A DNA stretch of 64,000 nucleotides from Phytophthora hibernalis. Its lineage: Eukaryota; Oomycota; Peronosporomycetes; Peronosporales; Peronosporaceae. The stretch is taken from positions 744,001-808,000 of the forward strand of contig JAAKBF010000010.1 in NCBI GenBank assembly GCA_012656075.1, in the 5' to 3' direction. Of the stretch, positions 22,601 to 32,551 are shown in pieces. How positions within the stretch are numbered: position 1 is the stretch's first letter; every line of letters begins with the position of its first letter. The notes beneath the pieces are model-generated. The model was not told the DNA's origin, searched no databases, and worked only from the letters and a program-made list of their open reading frames with translations. The position numbers were made by a program, and so were the translations under genes.

Positions 22601-22807
22601 TTCCAGTTAGCAATGGGTTCTAATGATGCCCCGATGGACGTGAAGCTGGTTCTGACTCCGGCGAGGGGCCACAAGTGCCCGCGTTGTTGGAAGTATGCGC
22701 CTGAGGTGGACGCAGCCGAGACACAGTTATGTCTGCGTTGCGCCAAGGCCACGGATCTACGTAGCGTCACGGACCTGGCGAAGAAGCTGATCGAGGAAGA
22801 CGCGTAA
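19678..22807 (+). CDS. IARS2: Isoleucyl-tRNA synthetase, bacterial/organellar type
   Basis: The enzyme charges tRNA-Ile with isoleucine. Class I signatures are clear: the HIGH motif as HMGH at 19884-19895 and KMSKS at 21590-21604. The N-terminal LNLPRTRFPMRAN, the WCISRQR segment near 21115 and a C-terminal zinc knuckle (CPRCW...CLRC, 22675-22745) mark the bacterial/mitochondrial form, so import into mitochondria is likely. An in-frame extension above ATG 19678 could add targeting residues. Five single-base losses break the frame: C-run 20255-20258, C-run 21075-21077, A-run 21545-21548, A-run 21688-21693 and TT at 22495. Both sides of each break are conserved and no other stops occur, so I treat the gene as intact in life. 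A Lys-rich insert follows KMSKS. Confidence 0.9.
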
Positions 22808-23120
22808 GGTTGGATGCATATGCCTGGATAAAGCTTCACTGGTTCATCAAAATGTACAGATATCGTAATAGAGCAACATATCTGGCATTATTCGTGAACC
22901 GGTAAGCTTGCTTGCAGTTGAGGAAGCGCATCATGCTTACCATAACTTATGGTCCATAAGTTAATGTGGTCCTTTTGCAAATCTCACTTAACGTGTTAGC
23001 GCGGTTCTTAACCGGTTTCGTGTGTCGCACACCGCCCCGTACGTTGCGGCCCTCGAGAGCCACTGGAGCTCATTCCGTCGGAGGATCCTCGAGCCGCAGG
23101 GAGACCGGAGGAAGACAACG

Positions 23121-24823
23121 ATGCGCCTCGACGTCGTGTCCAAGGCTGCGCGCGCGGCCGCGCGCTTCTCGGCCCAGTTCCAGGGCCAGCAGTTCCGTGC
23201 GGCCCACGCGTCGGCCACCACGCGCGCCGCTTTGGCCGTCCAGGCCAGTGACGCGCAGCAAAGGGCCGTTTCGCCGGCCTGCTTCCCATGGCCACGGCCA
23301 TGGCGCTCCTGAGCGCGGCCAGCGTGGCCAGCATGGACGACAGCTCGGCCGCCAAGTGTGAAGGCCCGGCCAAGCCTGTGAGCCGCGAGGCCGTGACCCA
23401 GGCCATGCTCAAGGAGGTCGTGACCAAGCTCAACCGCATCGAGAGCGCCGTGGCCAACCCGCACCGCCACACGGACGGCCTGAACGCCGGCGTGGACGTG
23501 GTACTGGGCGCCCAGTGGGGTGACGAAGGCAAGGGCAAGCTGGTGGACAGTCTGTCGCAGTCGTACGACGTGATCGTGCGTGTGGCCGGCGGTTCCAATG
23601 CTGGCCACACCATTGTGCACGAAGGCAAGAAGTACAAGTTCCACCTTGTCCCTTCGGGTATCCTGAACCCCAACGCCATCTGCATCATTGGAAATGGTGT
23701 TGTGGTGCACCTACCCAGCTTCCTGGAAGAGCTGGAGGGCCTCAAGAGGATGGGCGTCGACTACGAAGGCCGCATCCTTATCTCGGACCGTGCCCACATG
23801 GTGCTCGACCTGCACCAGGAAGTGGACGGCATCAACGAGTTGCGTCGTGGCCGCAACAAGATCGGCACGACCAAGAAGGGCATCGGCCCGGCCTATTCGT
23901 CCAAGATGCTGCGCAACGGCGTCCGCGTAGGCGACCTGCGCTACTTCGACGACTTCTCCGAGAAGATGCGCGACCTGGTCAAGTTCTACAAGGACAACTA
24001 CCCGGAGCTGGAGGCAGACGCCGAGGCCGAGATCAAGGCGTACAGCGCCATCAAGGAGCAGATCCTGGGTATGACTGTGGACACCGTCGCGTACCTGAAC
24101 AACGCGTACGTGGCCGGCAAGAAGGTCCTGGTGGAGGGCGCCAACGCCACCATGCTGGACATCGACTTCGGCACGTACCCGTATGTGACGTCGAGCAACC
24201 CTAGCATCGGCAGTGTGTGCACGGGCGGAGGTATCTCTCCGAACCGCCTGAACGGCATTATCGGTATCGTGAAGGCGTACTGCACGCGTGTGGGTGAGGG
24301 TCCGTTCCCGACGGAGCTGCACGACAAGGTCGGCGACCACCTGGGCACGGTTGGCGCCGAGTTCGGTACGACCACCGGCCGCGCTCGTCGCTGCGGTTGG
24401 CTGGACATCCCTCAGATGCGCTACTCAAACATGGTGAACGGCTTCACGGAGCTGAACTTGACCAAGCTGGACGTGCTCACTGGTCTGGAGAAGGTCAAGA
24501 TCGGCGTGGCGTACTGGCACAAGGGCAAAAAGCTGGATGGCATGCCGTCTAACCTGCAGCTGCTGCAGGACTCTGTCGTGGAGTACGAGGAGCTGGAAGG
24601 TTGGAAGGAAGACATCTCCAAGTGCAAGACGTTCGAGGAGCTGCCGGACGCCGCGCAGAAGTACGTGCTGCGCGTGGAGGAGCTCCTGGGCACGCACATC
24701 AAGTGGATCGGCGTCGGCCCGGACCGCTTCGACGTGATCACGCGCGCACCCGCTGGAGAAGGCGTACACCTCCAGCGCCTAGAGGATGAAGACCTGCCCG
24801 CAACTCACAGCCTCAGAACCTGA
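23121..24823 (+). CDS. ADSS: Adenylosuccinate synthetase
   Basis: This enzyme joins IMP and aspartate using GTP, the first step from IMP to AMP. The core starts at about 23500 with VDVVLGAQWGDEGKGKLVD, the GTP-binding loop. It continues with GGSNAGHTI, GTTKKGIGPAYSSK, the LVEGAN and GTYPYVTSSNP segments, TTTGRARRCGWLD and the closing KWIGVGPDRFDVITR. The open frame begins only at 23288, but an upstream ATG at 23121 opens a second frame rich in Arg and Ala (MRLDVVSKAARAAARFSAQF). It would join by one missing C in the run 23285-23287. That leader looks like a mitochondrial presequence, which is unusual for this usually cytosolic enzyme. About 25 residues extend past the usual C-terminus. Confidence 0.92.
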
Positions 24824-24935
24824 AGAGGCTGCGTGCAGGTAGGCCGCCACGCAGACATACAATACTTGCTAGCACTTTAGTAAATTCATGTCCGCTTGGA
24901 GAAACGACTTCAACTTGACCTTGCTCTTCATTACC

Positions 24936-24979
24936 CCGGTATACCGGTAAAACAGACAATATACCGATCGAATACCGGT
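24936..24979 (+). promoter_or_regulatory. ACCGGT-type palindromes before the TBCA gene
   Basis: CCGGTATACCGG, a 12-bp perfect palindrome, lies at 24936-24947. ACCGGT occurs at 24943 and 24974, some 50-80 bp before the start codon. The same word is clustered before the gene at 32.5 kb, so it may be a shared regulatory motif. Confidence 0.4.
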
Positions 24980-25027
24980 TTTGTGATTGGTTCGCATCCG
25001 GCGAGCAGTCGGCAAAAGCGATCAAGG

Positions 25028-25395
25028 ATGACAGAGCGGCAGTTCAAGATCAAAGTGGGCACTCTGCGTCGGTAAGCTTGCGTGTGTATATTGCTGCAAG
25101 ACTGCAATACTAACACGTGCATGACAGTGTGAAGAAGGACGTCGAGTACTACGCCAAGGAGCACCAGGCGCAGCAGACCAAGATCGACAAAATGCGCGTC
25201 GACGGAAAAGACGAGCACGATATCCGCAAGCAGGAGGAGGTGCTGGTGGAGACGGAAACCATGCTGCCCGACTGCCAGACGCGCCTCAAAGAGGCGGCCA
25301 CCGACGTGACCAACTTCATTGCCGCGCACAGGGACGAGGTGGAGTCGCTCGAGAGCTTCAAAGAGGCGCAGGAGCTGCTCGCAGCCATCCAGTAG
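25028..25395 (+). CDS. TBCA: Tubulin-folding cofactor A
   Basis: A small helical chaperone that holds beta-tubulin during folding. It has two exons. Exon 1 (25028-25071) begins MTERQFKIKVGTLRR. The intron at 25072-25127 is 56 bp, GT-AG, with a TACTAAC branch site near 25109. Exon 2 gives VKKDVEYYAKEHQAQQTKI, then DIRKQEEVLVETETMLPDC, which follows the family closely. Total is 103 residues, the usual size. The frame is clean across the splice. Confidence 0.93.
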
Positions 25396-25433
25396 ACCAG
25401 TTGCTAGATAATTGGCCACGGGGACCCTCAATT

Positions 25434-25952
25434 GGACTTGTTCCTTGACTTTTAGTTACACCCGCGTGACGCCGAGTGGTAATTTGTCTGGTGAGTTCTT
25501 GTGCTCTGGGAGCATCTGCTCGAAGGTTTCTCCGGGGATAAGCTGGGAGACTCAACTTTGCTACGGAACTGGACTGGTGACGGCGTGGGGTACCCCTTGT
25601 ACTCGGCCAGCACCGAGGGCACGCCGTCGACCTTCTCGGGGTTGTACGTGTCGTCGAAGGCCAGCAAACGCTGGTGGTTGAAGTTTGACTCCTTGTCCTC
25701 CTCTTCTTCTTCTTCTTCTTCTTCGTTAGCGCCGTCGAACTGCTCATTCTATGTAGGTTCAGGCCCGTACTTCTTCACGAGCACCGAGAACAGCTGCGCC
25801 TCGCAGCCCAGCGCCAGCGCTGCGCTCCAGCGCACCGTCGATCTCGTGCAGCTTGTTGTCATTGTACTTGCGGTAGAAGCGCGTGAAGCACTCGCAGTGC
25901 GGAGATATTTGGTGATGATCTCCTGCTTTGCCAATCGTTCACTGTCCGTGGA
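25434..25952 (-). pseudogene. Fragment with a repeated KYGPEP-type helical module
   Basis: Read leftwards, it carries one copy of a roughly 45-residue module: FTRFYRKYNDNKLHEIDGAL, then after a one-base shift EAQLFSVLVKKYGPEP. An acidic run encoded by a GAA microsatellite (about 25700-25725) follows, and then the start of a second module (LLAFDDTYNPEKVDGVPSVL, 25610-25670). I recognise this module from oomycete and algal proteins as a repeated unit ending in KYGPEP. A TAG stop lies between the copies near 25750, and the second copy loses similarity after AEYKG. No start codon is evident. It looks like a truncated or broken gene end. Confidence 0.5.
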
Positions 25953-25974
25953 GTCTGCACTTGGAGCACGTGCC

Positions 25975-26655
25975 CTTGACCTGCACGCGCACTCGCCCGT
26001 CGACAAGTTGTCGGCGCACACGAGCAGCAACGACAGCCGCAGCACCAGCAGCAACAGCTTCCAAGCGTACTCCCAGGGCGATGAGGACGAGGCACCCACC
26101 GACTTCCACCGCGTGCAACAGGCCAGCAGCTTCGACGTGGAGCAGATGCTGCACATGCGTGAGTGCACGTTCCGCGACAGCCTCATGCCGGGCGGCGCGC
26201 ACAACTCGAACCAGGACTCTCACAGCGGCGGGCACCCCACGGAGCTGGACAATGCGCTCGTACGCCTGGACGACAGCTACCGCCGCGCGTACAACAGCAA
26301 CCCGCGGCCGTCGATGACCGCCTCAGGACCGACGCCCGACGGCATCACGCCGCTGCTGCAGGCCGCGCGCGCGGGCGACATCGTCCTGGTCAACGCGCTC
26401 GTGATCCAGGCCGGTACGGACATCCTGCGACGAGACCCCATGTTCGGCCAGACGGAGCTGCACTTCTCCATCCGCGGCGGCCACACGAACGTGGTGCAGG
26501 CGCTGCTCATGCCACAGCTGCGCGGCTCCATCGTGAACGTGGCCGACAACAGGCGCAACACGGCGCTGCACCTGGCCGCGGCCAAGTCGCGCCACATGCT
26601 CAAGCTGCTGCTCGAGTGCGGCGCCGACGAACCAGCTAATGCTCGCAGGTTGTAA
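25975..26655 (+). CDS. Ankyrin-repeat protein, 5' end unclear
   Basis: An open frame with about 95 hydrophilic Ser/Asp-rich residues, followed by three ankyrin units from about 26340: GITPLLQAARAGDIVLVNAL, QTELHFSIRGGHTNVVQALL and NTALHLAAAKSRHMLKLLLECGA. It ends at the stop at 26655. The same frame stays open upstream to 25501, but that part runs antisense to the KYGPEP fragment and is probably not coding. A true start or upstream exon was not found, so this may be a 3' fragment. Confidence 0.6.
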   Translation, partial: LDLHAHSPVDKLSAHTSSNDSRSTSSNSFQAYSQGDEDEAPTDFHRVQQASSFDVEQMLHMRECTFRDSLMPGGAHNSNQDSHSGGHPTELDNALVRLDDSYRRAYNSNPRPSMTASGPTPDGITPLLQAARAGDIVLVNALVIQAGTDILRRDPMFGQTELHFSIRGGHTNVVQALLMPQLRGSIVNVADNRRNTALHLAAAKSRHMLKLLLECGADEPANARRL

Positions 26656-27296
26656 TTTAAGTCCTCATCAACGCGGATTCAACATTTTAAATATCGCTCA
26701 ACGTGCCCTACCAGGTGGTGATCTTGAACCGTTTCTGGCGTCTGATAGCGCATGTTAGCTCAACTTTCAAGTGGAACAATATCGATCGCAAACAACTCAC
26801 CTCTGGTAAATTAGATAAGATGTCGATCGGAGTTGCCGAGGCTGAACGCACCAAAGTTCACATCGCGAGCACCACGATCAGTTAACCACATTAATCACGC
26901 GGAAAAACTTAGAAAGTCACCCACTTTGCAGAACGCGTAAAACCGACTCGAACACAGTGTCGGCGCCACCATTTGCAGCAAGCACCAACACATCCATCAC
27001 TTCCACCATTCGACCCCGAGACAAATGCACTCGCTTTTAGGCAGCTCTGCCTGCACTTGGTAGGCTAAAGTTATCTTCCCATATCGTTGGGAGCAACAAA
27101 AACTTTCCAGCAAATATAGCGCACGATACGAAATGAAATCAGCTTGCATTTGCGCCTTGTCTTAGTGGCCAGCATATTTTCCTCAGACTCATACCATTGC
27201 TTGTCACCAGAGAGATTGTTCCACTGCCATCACTCTTTTGTCATTCAATTTCATTTCCAAAAGCAAAAAGAATGCAAACTGAACCGCTGCCTACCT
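26656..27296. other. Intergenic, no supported gene
   Basis: AT-richer than its surroundings. A short frame at 26703-26885 has no recognisable similarity. It contains the 3' flanks of two convergent genes. Confidence 0.4.
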
Positions 27297-30070
27297 TCAC
27301 TGACGGTGCAGCGACTGCTGCTGGTAAAACTCCTCCAGCTTCGAAAGGATATCCATCGTATTCTGCTTGAGAATCTTCCGATCGCCATCACAATTTCTTT
27401 GCCGGTGAACTCTGTGTCTTCATCGAAAGCATCTTGGAAGTGGAAGTAAATGTCGTTCATGAACTCCTTGAAGAGCTCACTCAGTGCAGCGTATTCCTGG
27501 TCGTTCTTTGCTGATAGCAGTTGGGTCATTTCGTGCTCCTTCGATGCCAGCAGCTCTTCCAAGTGTTGTGCTTCCGAGTGGAAACCTTCTGCCTGCTGCT
27601 TCAGCACCCTGGATTCCCCCTCAAGCTGCTGGACACGGGATATTAGTTCTTGAGCTTGCGAGTTCTGCGCAGCTTGTGATTTGACTGTTTCATCCTGGAG
27701 TTGCACCTGCTGGCTCTGAGCTTGACTTAGTCGGTTGTTCATCATCTCACGCTCGACATCCCACTGTTTTTTCTGCGCAGTAAATTCAGCAACTTGCGCC
27801 TCCAGTGTAGCCTTCTCAGTCGCCATTCTCTCGATCGAATCCTTCGATCCTTGTCGAACCTCAGCTTCGACCTGCCGCTGAAGCTGCTCCAACTGTTTGT
27901 GGGTATCCTCTTGCAGTTTTGCCTTCTCCTTTGCAAGCTGCTCATCCTTCGCTCCAAGCTGTGACCGAAGATGGAAGTTCTCTTCCTGATACATCAGCAT
28001 TTGCTCCTGTGTAACACTAAGCTGCTGCTGAACACTTCGCAGTTCCAACCGGGATTTCTCCTGTTGCAAATGGTTGCCATTTTGTAGCTTGTCCAGCAGC
28101 GTTCGATTTTCCATCTGAAGTGACTCTTGTTGGTTTTGCAAGTCTTCAACAGTGGATTCAAGCTCACCGTTGGCCTCCTGAAGACGAGAGTTAACTTCCT
28201 GGAGCTGGTCACGTTGAACGAGGGCCTTTTCCAGGTTTTTCAGCAGCATCGACGAAGATGACGACGAAGAAGAAGAGGAAGCAGGCGAGAAAGAGGATCC
28301 ACCGCCATATTTGCTCGAGGTTGCAACAAACTTGCCCGATTTCATCGAGTTTTGCATGTTGAGCAGCCGATCCATCTTGGATTGAAGGTCTTGCAGCGTG
28401 GACTCGACCGATGTGGATGATCGTTGTAGACGAATAATACCGTTCTCGACATCCGGGGATGAACCCGATCCAGACACTCCCTGAGTCGACGAGTACGACG
28501 GAAACGACCGATTGGCGTACGGTGTAAGCGACGACGAGAACGTACTGGGAGCTGTGGGTGGCTGCGTTGGAGGAACAAATGCGGACGGGGTAAACGACGG
28601 AGCCAGGTCCACCTTCGGTGGAGACCATCTGCTAGTAGTGGATCCGTAAGAAGAACTAGTCCCAATGGGCAGTGCGGCTGATCCCATGAGCGCAAACGAA
28701 GAGGGTGTGAAGGAAGATGCCGGCTTGTCTTGCGCTGGCTTGTACTCGATCAAGCTTGCGGAATGAGCACTGGTGCCATTCTTCGAGCTCGATGGCGATG
28801 GGGATCGAGCTGATGGCTCGCTCGTGCTGACATCCTCGGACTGAAGTTTGCGCTTGCGTTCTTCAAGCTGTTCACGAAGTTGTGCCAACTCTGACTGCTG
28901 TATCATCAGACGCTCCATGTCGACCGATAGCGACGTCGCATTGGTGCTGCTACCCACGACTGTCGTTTCAGACGAGTGCCTCAAAGGTTCAATTACTTTT
29001 GCAGCGAGTGATGACGCGTGCAGAGCTGACATCGTCTCCTGTTGTACTGGAGTCTGCACTTCGTTATTCTCCGCTGGTAATGAGCGGAACGATCCCGGTC
29101 TTTCTCCTGGCAGTTGAAGTCCAGCCAGCAACACCGGAATGTAGCCTGCCGGGGTTCCGACTGTCCAAGGGCAGCTTCTCGAGCTGCGTCTCCACCGTTC
29201 GCTTCCACCCGACTGTCCAATCTCGTCTTCACACTGGCGATCAATCCCGAGCTCTGGCTGCCCATTCGAGACAAGCTCGCCATGCGCTTCACCAGATCCT
29301 CATGGCCTGCGTCCTCACTCTCAACAGTCTCTGCACTCTTGTTCTTCTTCACCTTCACCAATTCCACCTCTGCAATGACCCACTCTTGTGTCTGTGGGAA
29401 CGCAACAGTCACGAGTCTCTTGCCGGCCTTCTGCATGCCCACCAGAGCTTCACTTGCCAGCACCTGCACAAACGGATCGTCTGCCGCTTCCTCAAGTCGG
29501 ATGCGTCTCACTTCTCCGCTGTCTGTAGCGTCCGTCGTCGTCTGTTTACTAATCTCCAAAGGATTAGCCGAGAAGAAACCTTCTCTATCCTCCACACTGC
29601 CCTGCCACGTCTTAAGTGCGACTCCAGCCACGTCTCCGAGCGTCAAAGGCTCCGCATCTTCCCTACCAATAGCTAATTGGTCTACGAGCACTACGGGCCT
29701 GGATCCTCTCGCCGATTGGTCGAAAGTCTTGGCCGAATGCAGTAGAACCTGCGCCTTGGTGTACGCCACCGCAGCCAGGAAGCCCTCGCTGGAGGCTGCG
29801 TCCCGGAAGCGCATGGCGAAGTTGCGCTGCGTCTGGCGCTCGTAGAAGTTCACGTACTGGTCTTTCTGTGGCACGAAGCGCGCTGGGCGTCACGGGGAGC
29901 GTCAGCAGCGGCGTCTTGTGCGTGTCGTACAGCAGCAGCGAGAAGGCGGAGGCGTCGGAGAGCAGTGCGCAGCCCACGGCCGCGTCAGTCTGTTGCGTGT
30001 ATGAGCCATTGTCGGGGTCGTACAGGTACAGGTACACGGCGCAGGAGTGCAGCAGCCCGGCGTCCGTCAT
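27297..30070 (-). CDS. FKBP15-like protein: WH1-like, degenerate FKBP, coiled coil
   Basis: The layout matches FKBP15/WAFL, an endosome- and actin-linked protein. The start at 30070 gives MTDAGLLHSC. A WH1-like domain follows with LLLYDTHKTPLLTLPV and, after a two-base shift near 29885, FVPQKDQYVNFYERQ. An FKBP-type domain at about 29400-29700 includes GMQKAGKRLVTVAFP, but I would not claim isomerase activity. Next come a Ser/Pro-rich linker and a long coiled coil (about 27500-28230). Breaks: a C-run at 29154-29157 (one base short) and one base near 27380, after which the C-terminus reads ILKQNTMDILSKLEEFYQQQ to a stop at 27297. These breaks look like read errors. Confidence 0.78.
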
Positions 30071-30995
30071 GACGTCGAGAAGTTGTAAAGGGGAATGAGA
30101 GTGTTGAAGCAGTATCGAATTTGGGAGGGACGCAATCAGGATTTGGTGTACATAAAGATGGTGTGGGTTACACCAGAGTATCCGATGCGAATCAGGTGCT
30201 GTCTCGACGCTTGATGGTGGCACTGCCTGTCTAAAGGTGTTGGTCACTGCGACAGACGCCATTAGGCGAGTAAATTTGGAGTGAGCTACATGCTCTTTTC
30301 TCAGAAAGACATCGACGTTGCTGGTCATGGACTGATTCCCGTGCGCTGCTGGAATTCAGCCTGGATAGTGGTTGTCAACACTGGTTGACGGCATTCTGCT
30401 GACACGGTGACTTTGCTTTAGATGGGTACGCGGACTACGGCCTTCATGGCGGTCTGCCTTCGGTACGGTAGCTCATCCACAGTGGCCGCCGACCACTGCT
30501 ACTTTTGGACCAGACAATTGGGTGCACTCGCTGGCAGGTGCCAATGATGGTCTGGTGCAGTGTTAAAGGAAGCAGACAGCGTAGCTGAGTCTTATCCAGC
30601 TGATACCGGTGCCATGTGCAGCCACTGAGGGCATTTCCTTACGAACAGGTTTCGTTTATAATAGCAGCTGCAGCCGCATGACGACGTTCGCAACTGAAAG
30701 TGACGCCAATCGTCTCTCTTCAAACAGCTTCCAGCATGGAGACAGCGGAGACCGCGCCTGTAAAGTCCGCAAAAACTCTCCATCGCACCCCATCGCTAAA
30801 TCGCACTTAGGTGGTGCATAGTCAGTGTGGCGGCTCGTCTGCACGCCAGCCGCATACAAACCTTCAGTCAAGCGCGAGAAACTCGCCCGAGAAGCTTGGG
30901 CGTGTGTTGCGCGCCAGTTGTTCGCTGAGTTCACAACTCCAAAGGGCGGAACGCCAACACGACGTTGGCGAGGCGGAAGAAGTCCATCCAACGCC
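30071..30995. other. Intergenic, divergent promoters
   Basis: This lies between divergent genes starting at 30070 (-) and 30996 (+). No coding signal was found beyond the antisense reading of 30656-31234, which I reject. No clear promoter motif. Confidence 0.4.
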
Positions 30996-31552
30996 ATGTT
31001 CAAGTCGCTCTTCCGCTGTATCCGTCGGTTCTTTCGCATGGGCTCCAAGCCCAAGGCGCCAACACCTCGTAGGACCGAGTACGGGGCCGACATCGACCTG
31101 GAGGAGGCGCTGGCCCAGCAGATGGAGATCCAGCGACGTAGTGGCCGTGTACTGTCGTCCACCGCTAGTATCGCAGCAGCACTAAGACAACGGCCAAGGG
31201 AGGACATCCCGACCTTCTCGACGCAACCAGGCAATGACGAACACCGCGAGCCGTCGGATCCGGCGCTTCAGGCTGCAGTGGAGGAGATGCAGAGCCTCAC
31301 GCCCGGAACATTGGCCAGACGGGAGAACCCGGCGACGCTCGTGTCTCCAGCCGTGAGCAAGCGGGTGGCATCCAGTAGAGCGTCGTCCAGCAGAGAATCG
31401 TCCATCAAGATCCCGGAGTCGGTGCCGGAAGACGAAGAGCCGGAGGAGGAGGAAGAAGCCAAGAAGGACAAGTCCCTCCGGCAGTGGAACGACCGTCCGA
31501 GATGAACCTGCGTCGCTCGTCGATCTTCGACATGCGGTCCGAGTGGATCTAA
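30996..31552 (+). CDS. Uncharacterised protein, basic N-terminus and acidic tail
   Basis: About 185 residues from ATG 30996. It opens MFKSLFRCIRRFFRMGSK, a basic amphipathic stretch with a Cys that might hold it to a membrane. A helical part follows (DIDLEEALAQQMEIQRRSG), then a long Ser/Thr-rich region and an acidic run (about 31425-31460). The frame stops at 31503, but one base restored near 31495 continues it as EMNLRRSSIFDMRSEWI to a stop at 31552. That looks like a real conserved tail. The frame is open upstream to 30825 without need. I recognise no family. Confidence 0.6.
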
Positions 31553-32384
31553 GGAAGGAGAGAGAGGGTTTTGTATAGAAGAGGAGGAGCAACCCATTGC
31601 GACGAAGCAGGGCTCGAGCTACTCCATAGACGCCACCAAGGGGAGCGACGCAGAGGTAGGGATTTTTATTTGCCCCTAACGTTATTATTGGCTCGTCGGA
31701 AGGCTAATATGAGGTACCATAGCATGGCATGACGTTTGTTTGGCTTTCGAGGAAGGTGGGTTTCGAGAGAGGAAGGAAGATAGCCAGAAAGAAGCGTCGC
31801 ACAAGAAATTCGCAACGTCTACCGAGTAGAAGGCGAGGACACGGACACCACCCGGAAGGATCTGCCTCCACGGACGACGGCGATACCAGTCCGGTCGTCA
31901 TTACAGACAACCTGCAACCGCAAGCAGTTTAACTAGAGTCAAATTAAGCTTATAAGTAACTAGATCGTTTCATCCTCCTGCTCAAGTGTCAGAGGTTCAG
32001 TCTGCTTGCTTGGAGCTCCGTTCATCCGCCACCTGGCAAACAGTGCGCGCACGTGTCGGACCAGCACGTTTAACGGCAGGATTCATCCACAGACCGGAGC
32101 TTTCTGGTCTGTGCTTTGAGTGTCGTACGTCGTCGAGCATGTCGTCCACCGCTTCGACACTGACAACCGTCACCGCAATCACCCTTGCATCAAGCAATAT
32201 TTGCTATGGTGGACGTCCGTTGTACATGTACATTGCCCATGCTATTAATACACGTGTCGGGTGTCGGGCATCCAGTCTGCAGCAAGGAACGATGTGCCTC
32301 ACGAGCTGCAAGCCGGATGCAAGTGATGACGAAAAGTCGCCACGTCACACATGTACCACAACGACGGTACACCAATATACATGT
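31553..32384. other. Intergenic, no supported gene
   Basis: Short frames at 31729-31932 and 31986-32399 lack similarity. TACATGTA at 32223-32230 and related words near 32350 and 32380 occur in this promoter side of the next gene. Confidence 0.4.
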
Positions 32385-32468
32385 ACCGGTAGTTTATAAA
32401 ACCGAAGTAACACCGGTTTCTTTAACCGGTAATATTACCGGTTTTCCATTACCGGTAATTGTACCGGT
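32385..32468 (+). promoter_or_regulatory. Cluster of six ACCGGT palindromes
   Basis: ACCGGT occurs at 32385, 32412, 32425, 32437, 32451 and 32463. The last five are spaced 12-14 bp apart, close to one or slightly more than one DNA turn. They lie 90-170 bp before the start codon at 32552. I infer an array of binding sites for one factor; no known oomycete factor is assigned. Confidence 0.6.
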
Positions 32469-32488
32469 TGCTCTCCCGCTTGAACCGC

Positions 32489-32512
32489 TTTTGGCGCGAA
32501 TCTTTTGGCGCG
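32489..32512 (+). promoter_or_regulatory. Two E2F-like sites
   Basis: TTTTGGCGCGAA at 32489-32500 and TTTTGGCGCG at 32503-32512 match the E2F/DP consensus TTTSSCGC, 14 bp apart and 40 bp before the start codon. They suggest control at the G1/S transition. Confidence 0.55.
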
Positions 32513-32551
32513 TTGTTTTCAAAGCCTTGGGCTCACATCGCAATATCAACC

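Noticed and set aside
22988..24769. Long minus-strand frames opposite adenylosuccinate synthetase (up to 245 codons)
   Set aside because: High GC and strong codon bias of the plus-strand gene keep the antisense frames open; none resembles a protein family.
25501..25970. Upstream half of the 384-codon plus-strand frame as part of the ankyrin protein
   Set aside because: It is antisense to a recognisable KYGPEP-module reading on the minus strand, and its Ser run is the complement of the GAA microsatellite.
30656..31234. Minus-strand 192-codon frame opposite the 30996 gene
   Set aside because: Shadow of the plus-strand reading; no known motif and no clear start context.
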